Part shown: positions 6,563 through 14,570 of the stretch, in pieces
Position numbering within the stretch: position 1 is the first letter of the stretch
Layout: the number at the start of each line of letters is the position of its first letter
Assembly: GCA_964545205.1 (NCBI GenBank)
Contig: CAZJFH010000095.1
Location: 1-14,570 of the forward strand
DNA length: 14,570 nt
DNA from: CAZJFH01 sp964545205
GTDB lineage: Bacteria; Pseudomonadota; Alphaproteobacteria; Rhodospirillales; Magnetospirillaceae
Direction of reading: 5' to 3'
Translations under genes and position numbers: made by a program
The notes under the pieces: generated by a model
Seen by the model: the letters and a program-made list of their open reading frames with translations, nothing else
Told to the model about the DNA's origin: nothing
Databases searched by the model: none

Positions 6563-7363
6563 CTAGGAGTCCCCGTCCTGCTTGCGGCGGCGCACGGTGA
6601 CCAGTTCCGTGACGATACCGTGCAGGGTTCGAATTTCCTGCTCGGTCAGGCTGGCGCGCTGGAACATGTTGCGGATATTGCGCACCATCACCGGACGCTT
6701 GTCCGGCAGCCGCAGAAAACCGCAGTCGTCGAGTTCGCGCTCGAGGTGCTCGAAGAAGTGGACCAGATGCTCCTTGCTCGCCAGCTTGCCCTTGGCGCCC
6801 TTGGTCATCGCGATCTCGGCCGGCACGTTGTCGCCGGCCTGGTACCATTCGTAGCCGATCAGCAGCACCGCCTGCGCCAGGTTCAGCGAGCAGTGCTCGG
6901 GGTTGAGCGGCACGGTCAGCACCGTGTCGGCCAGCACGACGTCGTCGTTCTCGAGCCCGGTGCGTTCGGGGCCGAACATCACGCCGCAGGCCTCGCCGGC
7001 GGCGATGAAGCCGCGCATGTCGACGGCGGCGCGCCGCGGCGTCGCCACCGGCTTGACCATGTAGCGGTTGCGGCCGGTGGTGGCGTAGACGTGCTGCAGG
7101 TCGCCGATCGCCGCCGCCGTGCTGTCGAACACCCGCGCCGCGTCGAGGACGCGGTTGGCGCCGGAACAGGCGGCGTAGGCCCGCTCGTTGAGCCAGTCCT
7201 CGCGCGGCTGCACCAGCCGCAGGTCGGACAGGCCGCAGTTGAGCATCGCCCGCGCCGCGGTGCCGATGTTCTCGGACAGTTGCGGCCTGACGAGAATGAT
7301 CGCCGGCGCGCCGCCGGAGGGCGGCGTCGTCGCTGCCAGCATGCCGGTTCCGGGACCGCTCAT
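6563..7363 (-). CDS. trmJ: tRNA (cytidine/uridine-2'-O-)-methyltransferase TrmJ
   Basis: 266-residue SPOUT (TrmH-type) methylase. In E. coli TrmJ uses S-adenosylmethionine to methylate the 2'-OH of nucleotide 32 in the anticodon loop. All three knot motifs are visible: RPQLSENIGTAARAM (26-40), MFGPERTGLEN (129-139) and VPLNPEHCSLNLAQAV (151-166). A C-terminal helical extension (about 180-260) is the part that gives TrmJ dimers their tRNA specificity; the length is close to that of E. coli TrmJ. Longer in-frame reading exists upstream, but the ATG at 7363 overlaps the cimA stop as TGATG and directly precedes the conserved fold. Translation is therefore probably coupled to cimA. The last codons, rich in Arg and Lys, end just before the promoter region of the next gene on the same strand. 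A different member of the SPOUT family is possible but less likely. Confidence 0.9.
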   Translation of the reverse strand: MSGPGTGMLAATTPPSGGAPAIILVRPQLSENIGTAARAMLNCGLSDLRLVQPREDWLNERAYAACSGANRVLDAARVFDSTAAAIGDLQHVYATTGRNRYMVKPVATPRRAAVDMRGFIAAGEACGVMFGPERTGLENDDVVLADTVLTVPLNPEHCSLNLAQAVLLIGYEWYQAGDNVPAEIAMTKGAKGKLASKEHLVHFFEHLERELDDCGFLRLPDKRPVMVRNIRNMFQRASLTEQEIRTLHGIVTELVTVRRRKQDGDS

Positions 7364-8952
7364 CACACGTCCGCGCGCTCTCGGAACAGCTTGTATTCGA
7401 TGCTGTCGATCAGCGCGTCCAGCGACGCGTCGATGACGTTCGACGACACCCCGACGGTGAACCACGGATCGCCCGAGCCGTCGGTGCTCTCGATCATCAC
7501 CCGGGTCACCGCGTCGGTGCCGTCGCCGCCGCCGCGCGGCGTGAAGATGCGCACCTTGTAGTCGACCAGGCGCAGGTCATCGAGGTGGCGCTCGTACCGG
7601 CGCAGCACCTTGCGCAGCGCGGCGTCGAGCGCGTTGACCGGGCCGTTGCCCTCGGCGACCTCCATCATGGTGTCGCCGCCGACCAGCGCCTTGACGGTCG
7701 CCTCGGACAGGTCGTTGCCGGCGTCGTCGCGCCGGACGATGACGCGGAAGCTGCGCAGGTGCAGGAACTCCTTGACCAGCCCGAGTTCGCGCCGCGCCAG
7801 CATCTCGAAGCTGGCACCGGCGGAATCGTAGGCGAAGCCCTCGTATTCCCGCTGCTTGACCACCTCGACCAGCCGGTTGGCCTTGTCGCCGACCGCGTCG
7901 ACCGGGATGCCGAGTTCGCGCAGCCGCGCCAGGATGTTCGAGCGCCCGGCCTGGTCCGAGACCAGGATGTGGCGCTGGTTGCCGACCGCTTCCGGCTCGA
8001 CGTGCTCGTAGCACTTGGGGTTCTTCTCGACCGCCGAAGCGTGCAGCCCGCCCTTGTGCGCGAAGGCGCGCTCGCCGACATAGGGCGCGCCGCGGTCCGG
8101 CGCCCGGTTCAGGCGCTCGTCGACCATGCGCGAGACCGAGACCAGCCGGCGCAGCCCGTCGGCGCTGATCCCGGTCTCGAAGCCCATCTTGAGCATCAGC
8201 GTCGGCGCGACGGTGACCAGGTTGGCGTTGCCGCAGCGCTCGCCGAGGCCGTTGAGCGTGCCCTGCACCTGGCGCGCGCCGGCGCGCACCGCCGCCAGCG
8301 AGTTGGCGACCGCGTTGCCGGTGTCGTCGTGGCAGTGGATGCCGAGTTTCGCCCCCGGCACCACCTCGGCGGCGGCGCGCACGATCGCCTCGACCTCGTG
8401 CGGCAGCGTGCCGCCGTTGGTGTCGCACAGGACGACCCAGCGGGCGCCGGCCTCGTGGGCGGCGCGGATGCAGTCGAGCGCGAAGGTCGGATTGGCCTTG
8501 TAGCCGTCGAAGAAGTGCTCGGCGTCGAACATCACCTCGTCGACGCGGGTGCGGGCGTGGACGATGCTGTCGGCGATCATGCGCAGGTTCTCGTCCGGCT
8601 CGATGCCCAGCGCCACCGAGACCTGGAAGTCCCAACTCTTGCCGACCATCGTCACCACCCGGGCGGGGGTGGTGAGCAGCGCCTGCAGCCCGGGATCGTT
8701 CTCGGCGCTGCGCCCGGCGCGCCGGGTCATGCCGAACGTCGTCAGGCGCGCGGTCTCGAGCCGCGGCGGATCGGCGAAGAAGGCGTCGTCGGTCGGGTTG
8801 GCGCCGGGCCAGCCGCCCTCGACGTAGTCGATGCCGAGGCGGTCCAGTTCGCGCGCGATCGCGATCTTGTCGGCCACCGAGAAGTCGACGCCGAGGGTCT
8901 GCGCGCCGTCGCGCAGGGTGCTGTCGTAGAGAAAGACGCGATTGTCGCTCAT
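7363..8952 (-). CDS. cimA: (R)-citramalate synthase
   Basis: 529 residues, the usual length for this family. It condenses pyruvate with acetyl-CoA to (R)-citramalate, the first step of the threonine-independent route to 2-oxobutyrate and isoleucine. The HMGL-like TIM barrel (about 5-280) shows STLRDGAQTLGVDFS (11-25), metal ligands in GIHCHDDTGNAVANS (204-218), and GLGERCGNANL (235-245). A linker with HKGGLHASAV (299-308) precedes the C-terminal LeuA-type regulatory domain (about 390-522), where isoleucine feedback is expected. The barrel pattern and the GGWPGANPTDD segment fit CimA better than 2-isopropylmalate or homocitrate synthase. Start 8952 is chosen because the family begins a few residues before YDSTLRDG; the frame is open farther upstream but has no family support there. 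No strong ribosome site. The stop overlaps the trmJ ATG. Confidence 0.92.
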   Translation of the reverse strand: MSDNRVFLYDSTLRDGAQTLGVDFSVADKIAIARELDRLGIDYVEGGWPGANPTDDAFFADPPRLETARLTTFGMTRRAGRSAENDPGLQALLTTPARVVTMVGKSWDFQVSVALGIEPDENLRMIADSIVHARTRVDEVMFDAEHFFDGYKANPTFALDCIRAAHEAGARWVVLCDTNGGTLPHEVEAIVRAAAEVVPGAKLGIHCHDDTGNAVANSLAAVRAGARQVQGTLNGLGERCGNANLVTVAPTLMLKMGFETGISADGLRRLVSVSRMVDERLNRAPDRGAPYVGERAFAHKGGLHASAVEKNPKCYEHVEPEAVGNQRHILVSDQAGRSNILARLRELGIPVDAVGDKANRLVEVVKQREYEGFAYDSAGASFEMLARRELGLVKEFLHLRSFRVIVRRDDAGNDLSEATVKALVGGDTMMEVAEGNGPVNALDAALRKVLRRYERHLDDLRLVDYKVRIFTPRGGGDGTDAVTRVMIESTDGSGDPWFTVGVSSNVIDASLDALIDSIEYKLFRERADV

Positions 8953-8992
8953 GCGATGTCCGGGGCCACCAGTCCGAAAGGGCTCCAAACAT

Positions 8993-9047
8993 GCCCGATG
9001 CGGCGGCGCGGAACAAGGATTTCGGCGGTTTCGGCGCGCCATCGGGC
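8993..9047 (-). promoter_or_regulatory. Inverted repeat in the cimA leader
   Basis: GCCCGATG (8993-9000) and CATCGGGC (9040-9047) are exact complements across a 39-base loop. Three more pairs can form inside after a two-base bulge. In cimA mRNA the stem would lie about 40 bases before the start codon. No leader peptide rich in Ile, Leu or Val codons was seen. The rest of this 231-bp divergent spacer shows no clear promoter for either side. Confidence 0.3.
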
Positions 9048-9183
9048 GATGTCGCCATCCCTTACACCCGGCCAGCCCGATCGGCGGGGGCGGGGTTCGA
9101 GCCGCGACGCCGTCACGGCTGGCCTGCGGCTTGCACGTTCGACGATTGCGCAAAAAACGATCACACGACCAGCAGGTGAAGCA

Positions 9184-9723
9184 ATGTCCAAATGGATCAT
9201 CGCCGTCCTGCTCGCAGCGGCGCCCGCGGCGGCCGAGGCCGCGACGATGTTCCGCTTCGAGCCGCAGGCGCTGTGGACGGATCCCGGCGCGCCCTACGAA
9301 TTCGAGGAAATGCGGGCCGCGCTGGAGCTCGCGCCGGGGGCCGCGGCCGACGGCCGCGTCGAGCTCGAGGAGGTGGCGTGGTTCCGGCTGTGGAACAGGG
9401 GCGAGAATCCGGCCGACCTCATCCCCAGCGCCTGGATCCCGAACGAAATCCTGTTCGAGGCCGAAATCGGCGCCGACGGCGCGCTGGCGGGCGGCGTCAT
9501 CCGCAACCTGACCAGCGCGTTCTTCTTCCACATGGAGGCCGGCCCCGACGGTTTGTGGGAAGGCCTGTACATCACCGACAACCTGAACGCCCCGGCCTGC
9601 GACCGCACCCGCTATCCGTGCCGCTTCAGCGGCCGCTGGCTGCCGGAGGCGACGGCGATCGACGCCCCGGCCGGCGCCGCGCTGACCGTCGCGCTTGCCG
9701 CTCTGTGGCGACGGCGGCGCTGA
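9184..9723 (+). CDS. Secreted protein with a PEP-CTERM-like tail
   Basis: 179 residues, family not recognised. Residues 1-19 are a clear Sec signal peptide (MSKWIIAVLLAAAP..., cleavage expected after AEA). The mature part is acidic and aromatic-rich (FRFEPQALW, VAWFRLWNRG, SAFFFHM) and has only two cysteines, C139 and C146, which could form a disulfide. The C-terminus has a short hydrophobic stretch, APAGAALTVALAALW, followed by RRRR. That layout resembles PEP-CTERM/VPLPA-type sorting signals, which are cut by an exosortase or rhombosortase, but the hydrophobic part is short and the motif is not canonical. AGGTGA at 9174-9179, 4 bases before the ATG, fixes the start. It sits 68 bases upstream of the Cache-kinase gene on the same strand, so the two may be functionally linked. 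Confidence 0.75.
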   Translation: MSKWIIAVLLAAAPAAAEAATMFRFEPQALWTDPGAPYEFEEMRAALELAPGAAADGRVELEEVAWFRLWNRGENPADLIPSAWIPNEILFEAEIGADGALAGGVIRNLTSAFFFHMEAGPDGLWEGLYITDNLNAPACDRTRYPCRFSGRWLPEATAIDAPAGAALTVALAALWRRRR

Positions 9724-9777
9724 CCGACGGCCACGGCGGATATCCGAAGCGCCGGCCATCGGCTATCATCCTCGTCC

Positions 9778-9786
9778 AGGAGGTGA
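9778..9786 (+). promoter_or_regulatory. Near-perfect Shine-Dalgarno of the kinase gene
   Basis: AGGAGGTGA, a full complement of the 16S rRNA tail, ends 5 bases before the ATG at 9792. It is the strongest ribosome site in the window and fixes the start. TATCAT at 9764-9769 just upstream could be a -10 box, but no good -35 partner exists. Confidence 0.75.
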
Positions 9787-9791
9787 CCGCC

Positions 9792-11732
<1,941 letters not shown>

Positions 11733-11764
11733 GAGCGGCGCGGCGCGGCGTCAGGCCGGGCGCG

Positions 11765-13144
11765 TCACCCCCGTTTCCAGGTCGTCCCGCCCGGGCCGTC
11801 CTCGAGCACCACGCCCTGGTCGGCCAGCTCCTTGCGGATGCGGTCGGCCTCGGCGAAGTCCTTGGCCTTGCGCGCGGCGGTGCGGGCGTCGATCAGCGCC
11901 TGGATCGCCGCGTCCGACAGGCCGGCCTGGCCGGGCGGCGTCCATTTGAACCACGCCTCCGGGTCCTGCTGCAGCACGCCGAGCAGGTCGCCGGCGGCCA
12001 GCAGCCTGCCCTTGCACTGGGCCCGCGTCGCCGGATCGGCGGCCTTGTTGAGCGCGGTCGCCAGCTCGTGCAGATGCGCCACCGCCAGCGGCGTGTTGAG
12101 GTCGTCCTCGAGCGCCGCCAGCATGTCCAGGCTCGGCTTGTCGCGGCCGTTCGCCGGCACGTCGGCGGCGTTGCGCAGCGCGCCGTAGAAGCGGTCGAGC
12201 GCCCCCTTGGCCTGGCGCAGGCCGTCCGCCGTCCAGTCGAACGGCTGGTGGTAGTGGGCCTGCAGCATGCACAGGCGGATCGCCTCGCCAGGCGCCTGGT
12301 CGAGCAGGTCGCGCACCGTGAAGAAGTTGCCGAGCGACTTCGACATCTTCTCGCCTTCGACCATCAGGTAGCCGTTGTGCATCCAGTAGCGGGCGAAGGG
12401 TGCTTGGTTGGCGCAGGTCGACTGGGCGATCTCGTTCTCGTGGTGCGGAAACACCAGGTCCTGGCCGCCGCCATGGATGTCGAAGGTCTCGCCCAGATAC
12501 TTGCCCGACATCGCGCTGCACTCGATGTGCCAGCCCGGCCGGCCGCGGCCCCACGGGCTGTCCCAGCCCGGCAGGTCCTCGGTCGAGGGCTTCCACAGCA
12601 CGAAGTCGGCCGGGTGCTTCTTGTAGGGCGCGACCTCGACGCGGGCGCCGGCGATCATCTCGTCCTGGCTGCGCCGCGACAGCTTGCCGTAGTCGGGCCA
12701 GGCCGGCACCGAGAACAGCACGTGGCCCTCGGCCTCGTAGGCGAAGCCGCCTTCGATCAGCCGCTCGATCATCGCGATCATCTCGGCGACATGATCGGTG
12801 GCGCGCGGCTCGACGTCGGGCGGCAGCGCGTTCAGCTCGGCGATGTCGGCGTGGAACATCTCGGTCGTGCGCCGGGTGATCGCGGCGATCGGCTCGCCGG
12901 TCTCCTTGGCGCGGGCGTTGATCTTGTCGTCGACGTCGGTGATGTTGCGGACGTAGGTGACCTTCGGATACAGGCGCTTGAGCAGCCGGTAGAGCACGTC
13001 GAAGACGATGATCGGCCGGGCGTTGCCGATATGGGCGCGGTCGTAGACGGTGGGGCCGCAGACGTACAGGCGCACGTCGTCGGGATCGAGCGGCCGGAAC
13101 GGCTCCTTGCCCCGCGTCATCGTGTTGTAGATCACCAACGGCAC
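11765..13144 (-). CDS. cysS: Cysteinyl-tRNA synthetase
   Basis: 459 residues, the normal length. Class Ia synthetase joining cysteine to tRNA-Cys. HIGN signature at 38-41 (YDRAHIGNARP), KMSKS at 266-270, and the four zinc ligands that select cysteine: C29 (YVCGPTVYD), C209 (WHIECSAMSG), H234 and E238 (PHHENEIAQS). The C-terminal helical anticodon-binding region ends in the usual ARKAKDFAEADRIRKEL (424-440) and a Trp-containing GTTWKRG tail. No ATG starts the gene. The GTG at 13144 aligns with the family N-terminus (PLVIYNTMTRGKEPF) and follows GAGGGGG by 9 bases. A TTG a few codons upstream is possible but lacks a ribosome site. It lies 14 bases after gltX and is clearly in the same operon. 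Confidence 0.96.
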   Translation of the reverse strand: MPLVIYNTMTRGKEPFRPLDPDDVRLYVCGPTVYDRAHIGNARPIIVFDVLYRLLKRLYPKVTYVRNITDVDDKINARAKETGEPIAAITRRTTEMFHADIAELNALPPDVEPRATDHVAEMIAMIERLIEGGFAYEAEGHVLFSVPAWPDYGKLSRRSQDEMIAGARVEVAPYKKHPADFVLWKPSTEDLPGWDSPWGRGRPGWHIECSAMSGKYLGETFDIHGGGQDLVFPHHENEIAQSTCANQAPFARYWMHNGYLMVEGEKMSKSLGNFFTVRDLLDQAPGEAIRLCMLQAHYHQPFDWTADGLRQAKGALDRFYGALRNAADVPANGRDKPSLDMLAALEDDLNTPLAVAHLHELATALNKAADPATRAQCKGRLLAAGDLLGVLQQDPEAWFKWTPPGQAGLSDAAIQALIDARTAARKAKDFAEADRIRKELADQGVVLEDGPGGTTWKRG

Positions 13145-13153
13145 CGTCGTCGT

Positions 13154-13160
13154 CCCCCTC
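13154..13160 (-). promoter_or_regulatory. Ribosome site of cysS overlapping the gltX stop
   Basis: GAGGGGG on the minus strand begins within the gltX TGA and lies 9 bases before the GTG start of cysS. Ribosomes ending gltX are thus placed to restart on cysS. It supports GTG 13144 as the start. Confidence 0.55.
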
Positions 13161-14496
13161 AAGCCGTCTCGCCCGCCAGCCGCGCCCGGGCGCGGTCGCG
13201 CCCGATCAGCGGTAGCAGAAGTTTCAGTTCCGGTCCATGCTCGCGGCCGGTGAGCGCCAGGCGCAAAGGATGGAACAGCGCCTTGCCCTTGCGCCCGGTG
13301 GCGTCCTTGACCGCGGTGGTGAAGGCGTTCCAGGTCGTCTCGTCCCACGGCTCCGGCGGCAGCAGCGCCGCCGCCTGTCTCGTGAACTCCGCGTCCTCGA
13401 TCACCGGCGCCATCGGCTGGGCGCAGACCTGCCACCATTCGACCGCCTCGCGGAAGCGCGCCAGGTTGCCGCGCACCGCCAGCCAGAAGCGCTCGTCGGC
13501 ATGGGCGCCGAGCGCCTCCAGGCGCGGCCCGGCGGTGTCGAACGGCATCTCGTGCAGCATGCGGGCGTTGAGATGGTCGAGTTCGGCGGTGTCGAATTTC
13601 GGCGTCGCCCGGCTCATCCTGCCCAGGTCGAATTCGGCCGCCAACTCGGCCATCCCCGCATAGGGCCGCACCGGGTCCGAGGTGCCGAGCTTGGCCAGCA
13701 GGCTGGCCAGGGCCAGCGGCTCCAGCCCTTCGGCGCGCAAATCGCGCAGGCTCATGCTGCCGAGCCGCTTCGACAGCCCCTGCCCGGTGGCGTCGGTCAG
13801 CAGCGGCAGATGCGCGAACAGCGGCGCCTCGCCGCCCAAAGCCCGGGCGAGCTGGATCTGCACCGCCGTGTTGGTCAGGTGGTCCTCGCCGCGGATGACG
13901 TGGGTCACGCCCATCTCCAGGTCGTCGACCACCGAGCACAGGGTGTAGAGCAGCGTGCCGTCGCCGCGCACCAGCACCGGGTCGGACAGGTGGCTGCCAT
14001 GGTAGTGCGACGGGCCGTGGACGAGATCGTCCCAGCGCACCTCGGCGTGCTCGAGCAGGAAGCGCCAGTGCGGCCGCCGCCCCTCGGCCTCGAGCCTGGC
14101 CTTCTCCTCGTCCGACAGCCTCAGCGCCGCGCGGTCGTAGACCGGCGGCTGGCCGCGGCCCAGCTGGCGCTTGCGCTTGAAGTCCAGCTCCTCGGGCGTC
14201 TCGTAGCAGGCATACAGCCGTCCCGCCGCCTTCAGTCGGTCCATCGCCGCGTGGTAGCGCTCGAGGCGCGCCGACTGGAACTCCTCGACCTCCCAGTCGA
14301 GGCCGAGCCAGGCCAGGTCCTCGCGGATGGCGTTGACGTATTCCGGCTTCGAGCGCCCGGCGTCGGTGTCGTCGATGCGCAGGATGAACCTGCCGCCGGC
14401 GCGCTCGGCGAACAGCCAGTTGAGCAGCGCGACGCGGGCGTTGCCGACATGCAGCAGGCCGGTCGGGCTGGGGGCGAAGCGGACCGTGGGGGTCAT
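13159..14496 (-). CDS. gltX: Glutamyl-tRNA synthetase, short alphaproteobacterial type
   Basis: 445 residues. Class I synthetase charging tRNA-Glu, and in organisms lacking GlnRS also tRNA-Gln. Class I signatures: HVGN at 16-19 (FAPSPTGLLHVGNAR), DDTD (42-45), the E-D-H-L segment IRGEDHLTNT (201-210), and LSKR (241-244) for KMSKS. The C-terminus ends GPELKLLLPLIGRDRARA, typical of the form I know from alphaproteobacteria. The CxCxxC zinc motif of E. coli GluRS is missing: only YACYETPEELD (95-105) remains. Many alphaproteobacteria carry two gltX copies. The HVGN/LSKR version here could be the one specialised for one tRNA, but tRNA choice cannot be read from sequence alone. AAGGTG lies 4 bases before the ATG. 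It is the first gene of the gltX-cysS operon. Confidence 0.94.
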   Translation of the reverse strand: MTPTVRFAPSPTGLLHVGNARVALLNWLFAERAGGRFILRIDDTDAGRSKPEYVNAIREDLAWLGLDWEVEEFQSARLERYHAAMDRLKAAGRLYACYETPEELDFKRKRQLGRGQPPVYDRAALRLSDEEKARLEAEGRRPHWRFLLEHAEVRWDDLVHGPSHYHGSHLSDPVLVRGDGTLLYTLCSVVDDLEMGVTHVIRGEDHLTNTAVQIQLARALGGEAPLFAHLPLLTDATGQGLSKRLGSMSLRDLRAEGLEPLALASLLAKLGTSDPVRPYAGMAELAAEFDLGRMSRATPKFDTAELDHLNARMLHEMPFDTAGPRLEALGAHADERFWLAVRGNLARFREAVEWWQVCAQPMAPVIEDAEFTRQAAALLPPEPWDETTWNAFTTAVKDATGRKGKALFHPLRLALTGREHGPELKLLLPLIGRDRARARLAGETA

Positions 14497-14515
14497 GACG
14501 GCACCTTTCTGTTCC

Positions 14516-14539
14516 CCCTCCCCCGCTTGCGGGGGAGGG
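14516..14539. repeat. Extragenic palindrome, CCCTCCCCCGC family
   Basis: Arms CCCTCCCCCGC and GCGGGGGAGGG are perfect 11-base complements around TT, followed by CCGGGGTGGGGGC. I recall this core plus G-rich tail as an interspersed repeat found between genes in many alphaproteobacteria. It starts 20 bases upstream of the gltX start codon, so it lies in the gltX leader or promoter region. Its right side runs to near the window edge, so its full extent may not be visible. Confidence 0.6.
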
Positions 14540-14570
14540 CCGGGGTGGGGGCCGCGCCGAAGCGGCGGGG

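Noticed and set aside
8953..9042. In-frame N-terminal extension of CimA by about 30 residues
   Set aside because: The extension is basic, unlike the family, and conserved CimA proteins begin just before YDSTLRDG.
7577..9058. Minus-strand frame starting 106 bases upstream of cimA, as a leader peptide or longer gene
   Set aside because: It overlaps cimA out of frame for nearly its full length and turns into Arg/Gly-rich shadow. Its first 35 codons show no run of regulatory amino acids.
11733..11764. Bidirectional terminator between the kinase and cysS
   Set aside because: The 32-bp convergent gap is a GCGGC-type simple run without a proper stem and T-tract.

Overview
The window is very GC-rich, with third codon positions almost all G or C. 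It reads as a chromosomal segment of an alphaproteobacterium. The lineage call rests on a DUF4169 protein, a short zinc-motif-free glutamyl-tRNA synthetase of the HVGN/LSKR type, citramalate synthase next to a SPOUT tRNA methylase, and palindromes of two kinds that I associate with alphaproteobacterial intergenic DNA. A Rhodospirillales-like host is my best guess but is not proven. There is no phage, transposase, CRISPR array or conjugation gene.

Left part (1-3800). A minus-strand lipoprotein with TPR repeats, three SHOCT-like repeats and a C-terminal SPOR domain lies divergent from a plus-strand CYTH-CHAD protein. Their 153-bp shared spacer holds a good sigma70-type promoter with a perfect 17-bp palindrome directly upstream of its -35 box. 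Next come a 47-residue single-helix membrane peptide (plus), a convergent DUF4169 protein (minus) and an intact tRNA-Asp(GTC) gene with its CCA encoded.

Middle (3807-8952). Three minus-strand genes follow. The first is a soluble PAS/GGDEF/EAL c-di-GMP enzyme that also carries a histidine-kinase dimerisation motif without an ATPase domain. The others are trmJ (tRNA 2'-O-methylase) and cimA (citramalate synthase, the pyruvate route to isoleucine). cimA and trmJ share one base (TGATG), so trmJ is probably translationally coupled to cimA.

Right part (9184-14570). A plus-strand pair encodes a secreted protein with a PEP-CTERM-like tail and a transmembrane Ser/Thr kinase with a periplasmic Cache-type sensor. 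This pair separates cimA-trmJ from the minus-strand gltX-cysS operon, which supplies glutamyl- and cysteinyl-tRNA. The housekeeping genes all serve tRNA charging, tRNA modification or branched-chain amino acid supply. The signalling genes (c-di-GMP enzyme, Cache-kinase) look like lineage-specific additions. The features I rate most interesting are the Cache-kinase with its secreted partner and the triple-SHOCT SPOR lipoprotein.
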